Below, in pieces: positions 1 to 9,242 of a DNA stretch of 64,000 nt. The notes beneath the pieces are model-generated. The model searched no databases and was not told where the DNA came from. It saw only the letters and a list, made by a program, of their open reading frames with translations. Position 1 is the stretch's first letter. The number at the start of each line of letters is the position of its first letter. The position numbers and the translations under genes are program-made. Where the stretch lies: positions 248,001-312,000 of the forward strand of contig NZ_SCVD01000021.1 in NCBI RefSeq assembly GCF_004297125.1. Direction: 5' to 3'. The stretch comes from Phenylobacterium sp. GTDB taxonomy: Bacteria; Pseudomonadota; Alphaproteobacteria; Caulobacterales; Caulobacteraceae.

Positions 1-590
1 TTTTCATCATCCCCGACATCGCCAACGCCGACTCGAACGCAGGCGGCAGCAATGTGGGCGCCTTGGCGGGATCGTTCCTGCCGGGCCATCTCGGCGCGAT
101 CGCGGGAGGCGTCAGGACCAAGAAGTCCGAGGCTCAGGCGCTGATCACCCTGGTGGACGCGCGAACGACCGAGCAACTCTACGTCGCAGAAGGCGTCGCA
201 AAGAAGACCGACGTCTCGTTCCAGGCGGGCGCCGGCGGCGGCGGGTGGGGCGGGTTCGCCGCTGCGGCGGGCGGCGGGTACGCAAGCACGGACATCGGAA
301 AGGTCATCACTGCGGCCTACTTCAACGCCTTCGTCGAGCTCGTGAACCATCTGCAGGGCGGCGCCCCGACCGGCGATCAGGTGAAGGCCTCAGCGGGTGT
401 TCAGGCCTACAGCGTGACCCAGCCGGTGACGCTCCGCGCCACGGCCTCGCCCAAGGCGCGGCAGGTGCGGACCTTCCAGCCCGGAGACCTCGTCTACCCG
501 ACGGGCCAGAAGGACGGGGTGTGGTGGGAGGTCGACGACGAGAATGGCAATCGCGGCTGGTTGTCCTCGGCGATGATCAGTCCACGCTAG
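1..590 (+). CDS. CsgG-like protein with C-terminal SH3 domain (5' partial)
   Basis: The reading frame is open from base 3 to the TAG at 588-590, so the true start lies outside the window; the first possible internal start is a GTG at 54. The visible N-terminal part resembles the C-terminal region of CsgG/HfaB-type outer-membrane secretion-channel proteins: a repeated-strand pattern (VDARTTEQLYVAEG), a long Gly/Ala-rich stretch, then a helix ending in a conserved-looking FNAFVELVNHL. The last ~65 residues (from about YSVTQPVTLRATAS to GNRGWLSSAMI) look like a bacterial SH3 domain, often cell-wall binding. Function in envelope secretion or adhesion is inferred from family only. No partner genes are visible because the upstream side is cut off. 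Confidence 0.6.
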   Translation, partial: FIIPDIANADSNAGGSNVGALAGSFLPGHLGAIAGGVRTKKSEAQALITLVDARTTEQLYVAEGVAKKTDVSFQAGAGGGGWGGFAAAAGGGYASTDIGKVITAAYFNAFVELVNHLQGGAPTGDQVKASAGVQAYSVTQPVTLRATASPKARQVRTFQPGDLVYPTGQKDGVWWEVDDENGNRGWLSSAMISPR

Positions 591-694
591 CGGCCCGGCC
601 GACAGGCTCGCGGCCGGTCATCCTCCTGTTCCCCAGCGCTCTCTCGTTGGGAGCATCGACGCAGCGGGTCATCCTCCGGCGAAGGAGACCCGCC

Positions 695-1099
695 ATGCTC
701 ATTCGAATCCTCGCGCTCCTGGCTATCGCCACCCCCGCACTCGCCGCCCCGCCGGCGGTCATCGTCGACGAGGCCAAGGTCGTGAAGCGCGAGCCGCCGC
801 CGCACGGGGCGATCGGCATGAGCACCGCCTATCGGATCAGCGACGTCGTGCCGAACCGGACGATGGAGTTCCGCAAGCGCGTGCTGCACGTGGGCGCCGC
901 GATCGGGCCGCACCCCATCGATCACGACGAGGTCTATTACGTGCTCTCCGGCGAGGGCGACGTGGTCTCGGACGGGGTGACGACCAGGCTGACGCCGGGC
1001 ATGGCGGCCTATCTCTACAGGGGCGCCGTCGTGGGCATCCGCCAGACAGGCGCCGCCGAACTTGCGCTGATCATCTCATACCCCTTGGCGAAGCCCTGA
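695..1099 (+). CDS. Secreted cupin-domain protein
   Basis: 134-residue protein starting at the ATG at 695, preceded by a good AAGGAGA ribosome binding site at 683-689. The first ~19 residues (MLIRILALLAIATPALAA) are a clear signal peptide, so the protein is probably periplasmic. The rest is a single small cupin barrel: motif 1 is visible as G-x(4)-HPxDHDEVYYVLSGEG (two His and one Glu, the usual metal ligands), and the second half ends with a short hydrophobic strand. Enzymatic activity and ligand cannot be told; small cupins of this type range from isomerases to ligand binders. The upstream frame is open further, but that stretch is low-complexity Arg-rich shadow translation. Confidence 0.75.
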   Translation: MLIRILALLAIATPALAAPPAVIVDEAKVVKREPPPHGAIGMSTAYRISDVVPNRTMEFRKRVLHVGAAIGPHPIDHDEVYYVLSGEGDVVSDGVTTRLTPGMAAYLYRGAVVGIRQTGAAELALIISYPLAKP

Positions 1100-1250
1100 G
1101 CGGCGGCGAACACTGTTGCCCGCTGGTCACGCAGCGCGACAGAATTGCGACATTGTCCTCAAGTTCGAGGCGCCAAGTACACTCGCTGGTGTAGCTAGAG
1201 CCCTGGAAGGCGAGTCTCTCCCTCGCCCAAGAACATCCAGAGGTCCTCTC

Positions 1251-3488
1251 ATGAAGACGCCCGCGTCGCTGCGCGCCCTGTTGGCCGCCAGCGCCTCCAT
1301 CACTGTGTTTGCGTTCACTTCCCCCGCTTTCGCGGCCGATGAAACCACCGACGTGGGCGAGGTGCTGGTCACCGCCCAGAAGAAGTCCGAGAACATCAAC
1401 GACGTCCCGCTGGCGGTGACCGCGGTGAGCGGCGAGAAGCTGGGCGCGATCCTGTCCTCCGGCGGCGACATCCGGGTCTTCTCGGCCCGCGTCCCCAGCC
1501 TGACCCTGGAGTCCAGCTTCGGCCGGACCTTCCCGCGCCCCTACATCCGCGGCCTGGGCAACACCGACTTCGACCTCAACGCAAGCCAGCCGGTCTCGTT
1601 CGTCTATGACGAAGTGGTCCTGGAGACCCCGGTGCTGAAGGGCTTCCCGCTGTTCGACATCGCCCAGGTGGAAGTGCTGAAAGGCCCGCAGGGCACCCTG
1701 TTCGGCCGCAACACCCCGGCCGGCGTGCTCAAGTTCGACAGCGTCAAGCCGAGCCAGACCTTCGGCGGCTACGCCCAGGCGTCCTACGCGACGCATTCGA
1801 CCATCAACCTGGAAGGCGCCGTCGGCGGCCCGATCGTCGAAGGCGTGCTGGCCGGCCGGATCTCGGGCCTCTACCAGCACCGCGACGACTGGGTGGACAA
1901 CACCCTGACGACCAAGAAGAACGACAGCGAGGGCTACGACCAGTTCGCCATCCGCGGCCAGTTGCTGTTCACCCCGACCGAGGACCTCTCGGCGCTCCTG
2001 AACCTGCACTACCAGCACCTGGACGGCACGCCGCGGGTCTTCCGCGCCAACATCATCCAGAAGGGCACGAACAACTTCGTCCCCGGCTTCAAGCGCGACG
2101 AGATCAGCCAGGATGCGCAGAGCCGCGCGGTCCAGAAGGTCGAGTCGGCCGGCGCCAACCTGAAGCTGACCTACGACTTCGGCGAGGGCATGCCGACCCT
2201 GATGTCGATCACGGCCTACGAGCGGGTGGACACCTATTCCCGCGCCGACATCGACGGCGGCTTCGGCGCGGTCTTCGCTCCGCCCTCCGGCCCCGGCCTG
2301 ATCCCGTTCCCCTCCGAGAGCGCCGACGGCATCCCGTTCCACCGCCAGTTCACGCAGGAGATCCGGTTGGCGGGCCAGAATGGTCCGCTCGGCTACACGG
2401 TCGGCGCCTTCTACTTCAACGAAAGCATCAAGATCGACAGCTACGACTACAACACCCTGGCTGGCGGCGCCCTGCAGGGCTACGCCTATCAGAACCAGAA
2501 GAGCGAGAGCTGGGCGCTGTTCGCCAACGTCGACTATGACCTGAGCGACCGCCTGAACGTCGGCGGCGGCATCCGCTACTCCGACGACAAGAAGGACTTC
2601 CTGGCCCAGCGCACCCTGTCCCCGTTCGGCGCGCCGGCCACCGCGATCCTGCGGGCCAATCCGGACACCAGCGAGGTCAGCTTCAACGTCAACGCCACCT
2701 ATGCGGCGACCGACAACCTGAACCTCTACGCCCGCGTGGCCCGCGGCTATCGCGCGCCGTCGATCCAGGGCCGCCTGGTGTTTGGCGACACGCTCTCGGT
2801 CGCCAAGAAGGAAACGGTGATGTCCTACGAGGCGGGCATCAAGGGCAAGCTGCCCGAAGCCCGCGCCCGCTTCGACGCGGCGGTGTTCTACTACCGGGCC
2901 AACGACCTGCAGATCACGGCGGTCGGCGGCGGGGCGAACTTCAACCGCCTGCTGAACGCCGACAAGGCGACCGGCTACGGTTTCGAGTTCAACGCCGAGG
3001 CCGAGCCGGTGGATCGCCTGATGCTGACGGCCGGCTTCTCGTACAACCACACCGAACTGCAGGACTCCGGCCTGGCCACGGCGCCCTGCGGCAGCGGCTG
3101 CACCGTGCTGGATCCGGCCGGCGCCCTGGCCGGCACGGTCAGCATCGACGGCAACAGCCTGCCGAATGCGCCGAAGTGGATCGCCAACATCACGGCCGGC
3201 TATTCCTGGCCGGTGGGCGAGGGCGAGATCTTCGTCTTCACCGACTGGGCGTACCGCTCGAAGGTCAACTTCTTCCTGTACGAGTCGGCGGAGTACAATG
3301 ACGACAAGCTGCTGGAAGGCGGCCTGCGCCTGGGCTACCGCGCGCCGGGCGAACGTTGGGAAGTGGCCGCCTTCGGCCGCAACATCACCAACGACAAGTC
3401 GCTGGAAGGCGGCATCGACTTCAACAACCTGACCGGCTTCGTGAACGATCCGCGGATCATCGGCGTGGAAGTGAAGACGAAGTTCTAA
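1251..3488 (+). CDS. TonB-dependent outer-membrane receptor
   Basis: 745 residues from the ATG at 1251, which sits just after AGAGG and begins a typical signal peptide ending FAFTSPAFAA. Right after cleavage comes a TonB-box/plug region (VGEVLVTAQKKSENINDVPLAVTAVSG), then plug motifs FVYDEV, VEVLKGPQGTLFGRNTPAG and a long beta-barrel ending in the aromatic-terminated strand VKTKF typical of outer-membrane proteins. It should import a siderophore, cofactor or sugar-like ligand driven by TonB. The ligand cannot be predicted, and no linked transporter or regulator adjoins it. The frame is open upstream to 1116, but nothing there looks coding. A palindromic repeat pair lies immediately downstream. 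Confidence 0.9.
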   Translation: MKTPASLRALLAASASITVFAFTSPAFAADETTDVGEVLVTAQKKSENINDVPLAVTAVSGEKLGAILSSGGDIRVFSARVPSLTLESSFGRTFPRPYIRGLGNTDFDLNASQPVSFVYDEVVLETPVLKGFPLFDIAQVEVLKGPQGTLFGRNTPAGVLKFDSVKPSQTFGGYAQASYATHSTINLEGAVGGPIVEGVLAGRISGLYQHRDDWVDNTLTTKKNDSEGYDQFAIRGQLLFTPTEDLSALLNLHYQHLDGTPRVFRANIIQKGTNNFVPGFKRDEISQDAQSRAVQKVESAGANLKLTYDFGEGMPTLMSITAYERVDTYSRADIDGGFGAVFAPPSGPGLIPFPSESADGIPFHRQFTQEIRLAGQNGPLGYTVGAFYFNESIKIDSYDYNTLAGGALQGYAYQNQKSESWALFANVDYDLSDRLNVGGGIRYSDDKKDFLAQRTLSPFGAPATAILRANPDTSEVSFNVNATYAATDNLNLYARVARGYRAPSIQGRLVFGDTLSVAKKETVMSYEAGIKGKLPEARARFDAAVFYYRANDLQITAVGGGANFNRLLNADKATGYGFEFNAEAEPVDRLMLTAGFSYNHTELQDSGLATAPCGSGCTVLDPAGALAGTVSIDGNSLPNAPKWIANITAGYSWPVGEGEIFVFTDWAYRSKVNFFLYESAEYNDDKLLEGGLRLGYRAPGERWEVAAFGRNITNDKSLEGGIDFNNLTGFVNDPRIIGVEVKTKF

Positions 3489-3495
3489 ACAGGTG

Positions 3496-3651
3496 ACCTT
3501 CTCCCCCTGCGGGAGAAGGTGTCGCCCGCAGGGTGACGGATGAGGGGTCGCACCGGGCAATCGGTCGACCCCTTCTTCGTTTCAGGCGGAGAGCTGGGCG
3601 CGACCCCTCATCGGGCCGCTGCGCGTCCACCTTCTCCGGCAAGGGAGAAGG
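3496..3651. repeat. Inverted pair of palindromic intergenic repeats (family 1, copies A and B)
   Basis: Two copies of one unit in opposite orientation. Copy A: a hairpin with 10-bp arms (ACCTTCTCCC at 3496-3505, GGGAGAAGGT at 3511-3520) followed by GATGAGGGGTCGC ending at 3551. Copy B is its reverse: GCGACCCCTCAT at 3600-3611, then the hairpin arms CCTTCTCC at 3630-3637 and GGAGAAGG at 3644-3651. The 12-bp outer motif ATGAGGGGTCGC / GCGACCCCTCAT is perfectly inverted. The pair lies between a plus-strand TonB receptor and a convergent minus-strand ABC gene, so it may also act as a bidirectional terminator. A third copy lies at 60764-60818 and a hairpin-only copy at 32343-32365. Confidence 0.85.
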
Positions 3652-3655
3652 ACGA

Positions 3656-5458
3656 TCAGTGCTGATCGAACTCCGACACCAGGTGGCCGGGGGCGACCTC
3701 CTTCAGCTCAGGGGGCAGGATGGGCGCGGTTCCGTCCACCGGCAGCCGCGATGGCAGGAAACGGAAGGCCGCCCTGGGGTCCATCGGGCTGGGCGTCTCG
3801 CCCGCCAGCTTCACCCGCTGGCGGGTGCGTTCCACGCCGGGGTCGGGGATCGGGGCGGCCGAGAGCAGGGCCTTGGTGTAGGGGTGCTGCGGCGCCTGCC
3901 AGATGCGGTCGCGGTCCGCCAGTTCCATCACCCGGCCCAGGTACAGCACCAGCACCCGGTGGCTGATCTCGCGCACCACGGCCAGGTCGTGGCTGATGAA
4001 GATCATCGCCAGGCCCATCTCCTTCTGAAGCTGGATCAGCAGGTCGATGATCTGGGCGCGAATCGAGACGTCCAGGGCCGAGACCGCCTCGTCGCAGATT
4101 ACCAGCTTCGGCCGCAGGATCATGGCGCGCGCGATGCCCACCCGCTGGTTCTGGCCGCCGGACAGCTCGTGCGGGTAGCGGTTGACCAGGGCCGGATCGA
4201 GCTCCACCCGCCGCATCATCGCCCGCACCTCGCCCTCGCGGGCCGCGCCGTCCAGGTCGGGACGGAAGACCGTCAGCGGCTCGGCGATCGACGTGCCGAT
4301 GGTCATGCGCGGGTCCAGGCTGGCCAGCGGGTCCTGGAAGACGATCTGCAGGTCCCTGCGCGCCGCGCGCATCGTTTCCCGGTCGGCCTGGACGAGATCG
4401 CGCCCCATCAGGGTCACCGCGCCCCCGGTAGCCGGCAGCAGGTTCAGCACCGCCCGGGCCAGGGTCGACTTGCCCGAGCCGCTCTCGCCGACGATCCCCA
4501 AGGTTTCGCCCTGGCGCACCGAGAACGACACGCCGTCGACCGCACGCAGCATCCGCGCCTTGCCGAACATCCCCTCGCGGACCGGGAAGTGGACCTTCAC
4601 GTCGCGCCCCTCGGCCACCACCGGCGCATCGGCGGCGACGGGCGCGATCTGAGGTCGCCCGCCCCGGTCGGCGCGGTCGAGACGCGGGATCGCGGCCAGC
4701 AGGGCGCGAGTGTAGTCGGTCCGGGGCGCGTGGAAGACCTCGCCCACCCGGCCCGCCTCCACATAGGACCCGTCCTTCATCACGCAGACCCGGTCGGCCA
4801 GCCGGGCGATCACGCCCATGTCGTGGGTGATCAGCACCAGGGCGGTCCCGGTCGCCCGCTGTAGCTCGGCCATCAGGTCCAGAATCTCGGCCTGCACCGT
4901 CACGTCCAGCGCGGTGGTCGGCTCGTCGGCGATCAGCAGCTCCGGGCCCGGCGCCATGGCCGCGGCGATCATCACCCGCTGGCGCATGCCGCCCGACAGC
5001 TCGTGCGGGTACTGCCGCATCCGCCGGGCCGCGTCGGGGATACGGACATTGCCCAGCCATTCCAGCGCGCGTGTCCTCGCCGCGGCGTCGCCCAGGCCCA
5101 GATGCAGGCGCAGCGGCTCGGCGATCTGCTCACCGATCCTTACGTGCGGGGTCAGCGCCGTCAGCGGGTCCTGGAAGATCATGGTCATCTTCGAGCCACG
5201 CACCCGGTTCAGCGCCCGCGGCTTCAGCGCCAGCAGTTCCTGGCCGTGCAGCTTGGCCGAGCCCGTCGCGCGGCCGTTCCGCGCCAGGAGGCCCATGACC
5301 GCCATGAACGTCTGGCTCTTGCCCGAGCCGCTCTCGCCCACCACGCCCAGGGTCTCGCCCCGGCCAACCCGCAGCGAGACGCCCCGCACCGCGCGCACGG
5401 CCTCGTCGTGGGTCTCGAAGTCCACCTTCAGGTCTTGGATCGTCAGGACGTCGGCCAA
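3656..5458 (-). CDS. Fused peptide/nickel-type ABC transporter ATP-binding protein (YejF-like)
   Basis: 600 residues with two complete ABC domains in tandem, as in YejF/GsiA-type proteins of oligopeptide, glutathione or microcin C importers. Each half has a Walker A GESGSGKS (about residues 41-48 and 320), a signature ELSGG, and a Walker B ending DEP or DEA. The first half uses [12 protein letters not shown] and [12 protein letters not shown], the second [12 protein letters not shown] and [11 protein letters not shown]; each is followed by the oligopeptide-ATPase region. The start is a TTG at 5456-5458 with GAGG a few bases upstream; no ATG or GTG start fits before the first conserved strand. 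No permease or binding-protein gene adjoins it, so its partners are encoded elsewhere. Confidence 0.9.
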   Translation of the reverse strand: MADVLTIQDLKVDFETHDEAVRAVRGVSLRVGRGETLGVVGESGSGKSQTFMAVMGLLARNGRATGSAKLHGQELLALKPRALNRVRGSKMTMIFQDPLTALTPHVRIGEQIAEPLRLHLGLGDAAARTRALEWLGNVRIPDAARRMRQYPHELSGGMRQRVMIAAAMAPGPELLIADEPTTALDVTVQAEILDLMAELQRATGTALVLITHDMGVIARLADRVCVMKDGSYVEAGRVGEVFHAPRTDYTRALLAAIPRLDRADRGGRPQIAPVAADAPVVAEGRDVKVHFPVREGMFGKARMLRAVDGVSFSVRQGETLGIVGESGSGKSTLARAVLNLLPATGGAVTLMGRDLVQADRETMRAARRDLQIVFQDPLASLDPRMTIGTSIAEPLTVFRPDLDGAAREGEVRAMMRRVELDPALVNRYPHELSGGQNQRVGIARAMILRPKLVICDEAVSALDVSIRAQIIDLLIQLQKEMGLAMIFISHDLAVVREISHRVLVLYLGRVMELADRDRIWQAPQHPYTKALLSAAPIPDPGVERTRQRVKLAGETPSPMDPRAAFRFLPSRLPVDGTAPILPPELKEVAPGHLVSEFDQH

Positions 5459-5549
5459 CAGCGCCTCGCAAACAGAACCGTAGAGACCCTAGAGGCGGAA
5501 TCGCGCTTTTTGAAACCCGCCCGTCCTCCCCAGCCGGTATGATCGTCCC

Positions 5550-6092
5550 GTGCCCGTTCCCGCCGCCAAGCCCGCCCTGTTCCTCGACCGCGATGGCGTG
5601 CTCAACGAGGACCGCGGCTACGTCTATCGCTGGGAGGACTTCCAGTGGGTCGCCGGCGCGCGGGAGACCGTGGCGGCGTTCAACCGCGCGGGCTGGCTGG
5701 TGATCGTGGTGACCAACCAGTCGGGCGTCGGGCGGGGCTACTATTCCGAGGCCGACGTCCACGCCCTGCACGCCCGGATGCAGGCCGACCTGGCCGAGGC
5801 CGGCGGCCGCATCGACGCGTTCTACCACGCGCCCCAGCACCCAGAGGCGCCGGTCGAGGCCTATCGCCACCCCGACCCGCCGCTCCGCAAGCCGAACCCC
5901 GGCATGATCCTGCAGGCGCTGCAGGACTGGCCCATCGACCGCGAAACCTCGCTGCTGATCGGCGACAAGCCCTCCGACCTGGAGGCGGCGCTGCGGGCGG
6001 GGATCCGGGGCGTGCTGTTCGAAGGCGGGGACCTGCGGGCGTTCCTGGCCAAGGAAGACTTGCTGCCGACGGACACCCGACCTTGCGGGTGA
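5550..6092 (+). CDS. HAD-family histidinol/heptose-bisphosphate phosphatase, GmhB-like, without the zinc site
   Basis: 180 residues from a GTG at 5550. It has the HAD motifs of the HisB-N/GmhB group: FLDRDGVLN with the catalytic Asp pair at 13 and 15, VTNQSGVGRG at 54-63 (motif II), RKPNPGM with Lys114, and LIGDKPSDLEAA (motif IV). GmhB normally removes the 7-phosphate of heptose bisphosphate for LPS core or S-layer heptose. In E. coli GmhB the loop before RKP carries four zinc ligands (Cys, His, Cys, Cys); here residues 91-112 align with all four replaced (Ala94, Gln96 and a Pro-Asp-Pro stretch). First gene of a three-gene operon; its stop overlaps the GTG of the next gene (GTGA). Confidence 0.8.
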   Translation: MPVPAAKPALFLDRDGVLNEDRGYVYRWEDFQWVAGARETVAAFNRAGWLVIVVTNQSGVGRGYYSEADVHALHARMQADLAEAGGRIDAFYHAPQHPEAPVEAYRHPDPPLRKPNPGMILQALQDWPIDRETSLLIGDKPSDLEAALRAGIRGVLFEGGDLRAFLAKEDLLPTDTRPCG

Positions 6093-7093
6093 GCTGGATC
6101 ACCTTCGGCGCCCTGGAGCGGGCGAGCGACGGGACGACGACCTCGCCGGTCGCCAGCCTGCGCTACCGGGTGCTGATCCCGATCCGCGAGCTGGACGGCA
6201 TCGCTCACCGGGTGGTCGCCGTCCGGCCTGACGCGACGGGCGACCTGCGGGCCCAGGCGCTGGACGCGGACGTGGCGGTGTTCTCCAAGAGCTTCTCGCC
6301 CGCGAACCAGACTCTGGCGCGCGAGGCCAGGGCGCGGGGCCTGCGGGTGATCTTCGACATCTGCGACAACCACTACGACGACCCACGGTTCGGCGCCGCC
6401 TGCCGGGCCATGACGGCTCTGGCCGACCGGGTGGTCTGCAACACCGAAGCCATGGCGGCGGCCGCCGGCGCATACGCCTCGCGGCCGCCCGTGGTCGTCG
6501 AGGATCCCTACGAGGGACCGGCGGGCGCGGCGGGCTATGCGCCCGGGGCGACGCTCAGGCTGTTGTGGTTCGGCCACCCGTCCAACCTCGACAGCCTGCA
6601 GGCGGCGATGCCGGACTTGGCGGAAGTCTCGCGCCGCCGGCCCCTATCGCTCACCCTTCTGACCCAGGTCACCGAACCGCTGGCGGCCGAGTGCCGGCGG
6701 GTAAGCGCCAGGTTCCAGGGCCGCCTGGACATGTCCGCCAGGCCCTGGTCGCTCGAAGCGCAGTGGGCCGAACTCGCGGCCTGCGACGTCGTGATCATTC
6801 CCAGCCACGAGGATCCCCGCAACACAGTGAAGTCGGCCAACCGCATGGTCGAGGCGCTGCGGGCGGGCCGCCCGGTCGCGAGCCAGCCCATGCCCGCCTA
6901 CCGGCCCTTCGACCGCTGGACCCCGGTGCGGCCGACCCTTTCCGAGGGCCTCGCGTGGCTCGACGCCCATGCCGCCGACGCGCCGGCGCTGGTCACCGAG
7001 GCCCAGCGCTATATTGAGGGCCGCTACGCGCCGGCCATCGTGGCGGAGGGCTGGCGGCGGGTGATCGCGGACGATGGACCGGAGGGCCGATGA
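6089..7093 (+). CDS. Glycosyltransferase-like (GT-B fold) protein
   Basis: 334 residues from a GTG at 6089 that overlaps the upstream stop as GTGA, suggesting translational coupling. It is built like a GT-B glycosyltransferase: an N-terminal domain with DADVAVFSKSFSPAN and VIFDICDNHYDD, a hinge, then LRLLWFGHPSNLDSL opening the second domain and VVIIPSHEDPRNTVKSANRMVEALRAG near the end, the place where GT-B enzymes bind the nucleotide sugar. A strict EX7E motif is not obvious, so the donor sugar cannot be guessed. With a sugar phosphatase upstream and a methyltransferase overlapping downstream, a role in surface polysaccharide or glycan synthesis is likely (inference). Confidence 0.65.
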   Translation: MSWITFGALERASDGTTTSPVASLRYRVLIPIRELDGIAHRVVAVRPDATGDLRAQALDADVAVFSKSFSPANQTLAREARARGLRVIFDICDNHYDDPRFGAACRAMTALADRVVCNTEAMAAAAGAYASRPPVVVEDPYEGPAGAAGYAPGATLRLLWFGHPSNLDSLQAAMPDLAEVSRRRPLSLTLLTQVTEPLAAECRRVSARFQGRLDMSARPWSLEAQWAELAACDVVIIPSHEDPRNTVKSANRMVEALRAGRPVASQPMPAYRPFDRWTPVRPTLSEGLAWLDAHAADAPALVTEAQRYIEGRYAPAIVAEGWRRVIADDGPEGR

Positions 7094-7623
7094 AGCTGAA
7101 CCTCGGTTGTGGCGACAAGATCCTGGAGGGTTTCGTCAACGTCGACGTGGTGGAGAGCCGCGCCGGCCAGAAGCCCGACGTCATCTGCGACCTGCACCAG
7201 CTCAACCCCTTCGCGGACGACAGCGCCGACGAGATCATGGCGATCCATGTGGTCGAGCACTTCTGGCGCTGGGAGGTGGTGGACATCCTCAAGGAGTGGG
7301 TCCGCGTCCTGAAGCCCGGCGGCAAGATGATCCTGGAGTGCCCGAACCTGATCTCGGCCTGCCAGGCGGTGCTGGCCGATCCCGACCGCGCGACCCTGCC
7401 CGGGGCCGAGGGCCAGCGCAGCATGTGGGTGCTGTATGGCGACCCGCGTTGGCAGGACCCGCTGATGGTGCATCGATGGGGCTACACCCCCCGCAGCCTG
7501 GCCCATGTGATGCACGACGCCGGCCTCGTCGAGCTTCGCCAGGAGCCGGCGCAGTACAAGCTGCGCGAGCCACGCGACATGCGGATCACCGGGCGGAAAC
7601 CCGTCGTGGCGCCGAAGGTCTAG
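7090..7623 (+). CDS. Class I SAM-dependent methyltransferase
   Basis: 177 residues; its ATG overlaps the previous stop codon (ATGA). It opens directly with the SAM-binding motif LNLGCGDKILEGFVNVDV, followed by DLHQLNPFADDSADEIMAIHVVEHF and VLKPGGKMILECPNL, the arrangement of small methyltransferases associated with glycan clusters. The N-terminus has no extension before motif I. Substrate unknown; an O-methylation of a surface sugar is plausible because it is the third gene of a phosphatase - glycosyltransferase - methyltransferase operon. Its TAG stop shares the palindrome CTAG (7620-7623) with the stop of the convergent ligase gene. Confidence 0.8.
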   Translation: MKLNLGCGDKILEGFVNVDVVESRAGQKPDVICDLHQLNPFADDSADEIMAIHVVEHFWRWEVVDILKEWVRVLKPGGKMILECPNLISACQAVLADPDRATLPGAEGQRSMWVLYGDPRWQDPLMVHRWGYTPRSLAHVMHDAGLVELRQEPAQYKLREPRDMRITGRKPVVAPKV

Positions 7624-9242
7624 CGCCCCTCGATCTGCACGAGCAGCCGCTCCAGCGCCTCCAGCTCGTCCGCCTCGCCCGGCGGCTTGTCCCAGCGGAT
7701 GCGGCTGATGCGCGGGAAGCGCATGGCCACGCCGGACTTGTGGCGGGTCGAGCGCTGCAGCCCCTCGAAGGCCACCTCGAACACCATCCCGTGGTGCGGC
7801 TCGGCGCGCACCGAGCGGACCGGGCCGAAGCGTTCGACGGTGTTGTCGCGGACGAACTTGTCGATCTGCAGCAGCTCGTCGTCGGTGAAGCCGAAGTAGG
7901 CCTTGCCAACCGGCGTCAGGCTCCGCTGACCTGCGGCGTCTTCGGCCCAGACGCCGAACGTGTAGTCGGAATAGAAGCTGGACCGCTTCCCGTGCCCGCG
8001 TTGGGCGTACATCAGCACGGCGTCGACCAGGAACGGGTCGCGCTTCCACTTGAACCAGGGCCCCTTCGGCCGGCCTGCCACATACGCCGCGTCCCACCGC
8101 TTCAGCATCAGGCCCTCGGCGATCTGCGGGTCGCCAGGTGGCGGGTTGGCCCGCAGTTCGGTGAGCTCGGCCCAGGTGGCGAACGGCTGCATAGGCGACA
8201 GGTCGATCCGGGGGCTGGCCTGGCGCGCCACGAAGGCCTCCAGCCGCTTGCGCCGATCGGCCAGCGGCAGGCCGCGGGTATCCTCCGCGCCGTCCTGCAG
8301 GAGGTCGTAGGCGCGGATCGCCGCCGGGAATGCCGCCATCAGCTTCGCATCCACGGCCTTGCGGTTCAGCCGCTGCTGGAGGTCGGCGAACGGCGCCACC
8401 CTGCCGTCGCGGATCACCAGCAGCTCGCCATCGATGACGCCCTGGCCGTCCAGGGCGTCCAGGATGTCCGGGAAGGTCCGCGAGATGTCGTCGCCGGTGC
8501 GGGTGTAGAGCCGCCGCAGCCCGCCCTCATGCGCCGCCTGCACCCTTATGCCGTCCCATTTCCATTCGGCGGCGTAGTCGGCCGGGTCCAGCTTGGCGAA
8601 GTCCACCGCCTCGTCGATGGCCTGGGCCAGCATCACCGGGCGGAAGCGCGCCGGGTGCTCGGACGATGGCTTCTCCGACCGTCCCTCCAGCCAGGCGAAC
8701 AGGTCTTCGTACGGCGGATGCAGCGCGTGCCACAGTTCCTCGATCTCGGCCGGTTCGACGCCGCCCATCTCGGCCGCCGCGCGCTTGGCGAGCCGGGCGG
8801 TCATCCCGACCCGCAGCGCCCCGGTCACCAGCTTCAGCAGCGCCCAGCGTTCGCGCGCCTGGGGCAGGGCGTCCAGCCAGGCCTCGATGCGGCCCTGCGC
8901 CTCGGCCCGGGTGGCGGATCTCAGGCCGTCGACCACCTCGGACAGGTCCGGCTCGCGGTTGGCGCCCGGCAGCGCCGGCCAGACCAGCGACACCGCCTCG
9001 GCCAGGTCGCCGACGTAGTCGTAGCTCCACCAGAAGAGCTGCGGGTCCATCCGCGACTCGACCGCCTTGCGGATGAACGCCGGCTTGGCGGCGTCGAAGC
9101 TGAGATCCCCGGTCAGGGCGGCCAGCGCCCAGCCCCGGTCGGGGTCGGGGGTGTCGCGCAGGTAGTCCCGCACCATCGTCAGCTTGGCGTTCCGCGAGGA
9201 CGTCAGCGAGAGGCGGTCCAGCAGTTCGGCGAAGGCGCGCAT
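7620..9242 (-). CDS. ATP-dependent DNA ligase (LigB-type, exonuclease-associated)
   Basis: 540 residues. An N-terminal ~200-residue helical DNA-binding domain is followed by the adenylation domain with catalytic lysine in EWKWDGIRVQ (motif I, KxDG), motif III-like AIRAYDLL, motif IV EGLMLK and motif V WFKWKR, then a C-terminal OB-fold with HGMVFEVAFEGLQRS. The length and the N-terminal domain match the bacterial ATP-dependent ligases of the four-gene repair cluster (ligase, exonuclease, Lhr-type helicase, metallophosphoesterase) rather than Ku-linked LigD. It directly follows, with no gap, the exonuclease gene on the same strand; the helicase and phosphoesterase members are not in this window. 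Confidence 0.9.
   Translation of the reverse strand: MRAFAELLDRLSLTSSRNAKLTMVRDYLRDTPDPDRGWALAALTGDLSFDAAKPAFIRKAVESRMDPQLFWWSYDYVGDLAEAVSLVWPALPGANREPDLSEVVDGLRSATRAEAQGRIEAWLDALPQARERWALLKLVTGALRVGMTARLAKRAAAEMGGVEPAEIEELWHALHPPYEDLFAWLEGRSEKPSSEHPARFRPVMLAQAIDEAVDFAKLDPADYAAEWKWDGIRVQAAHEGGLRRLYTRTGDDISRTFPDILDALDGQGVIDGELLVIRDGRVAPFADLQQRLNRKAVDAKLMAAFPAAIRAYDLLQDGAEDTRGLPLADRRKRLEAFVARQASPRIDLSPMQPFATWAELTELRANPPPGDPQIAEGLMLKRWDAAYVAGRPKGPWFKWKRDPFLVDAVLMYAQRGHGKRSSFYSDYTFGVWAEDAAGQRSLTPVGKAYFGFTDDELLQIDKFVRDNTVERFGPVRSVRAEPHHGMVFEVAFEGLQRSTRHKSGVAMRFPRISRIRWDKPPGEADELEALERLLVQIEGR

Noticed and set aside
1071..3560. 829-residue open frame antisense to the first TonB receptor gene
   Set aside because: Shadow of a high-GC gene: composition dominated by Arg, Gly, Ala, Val, no family motif, no ribosome binding site.
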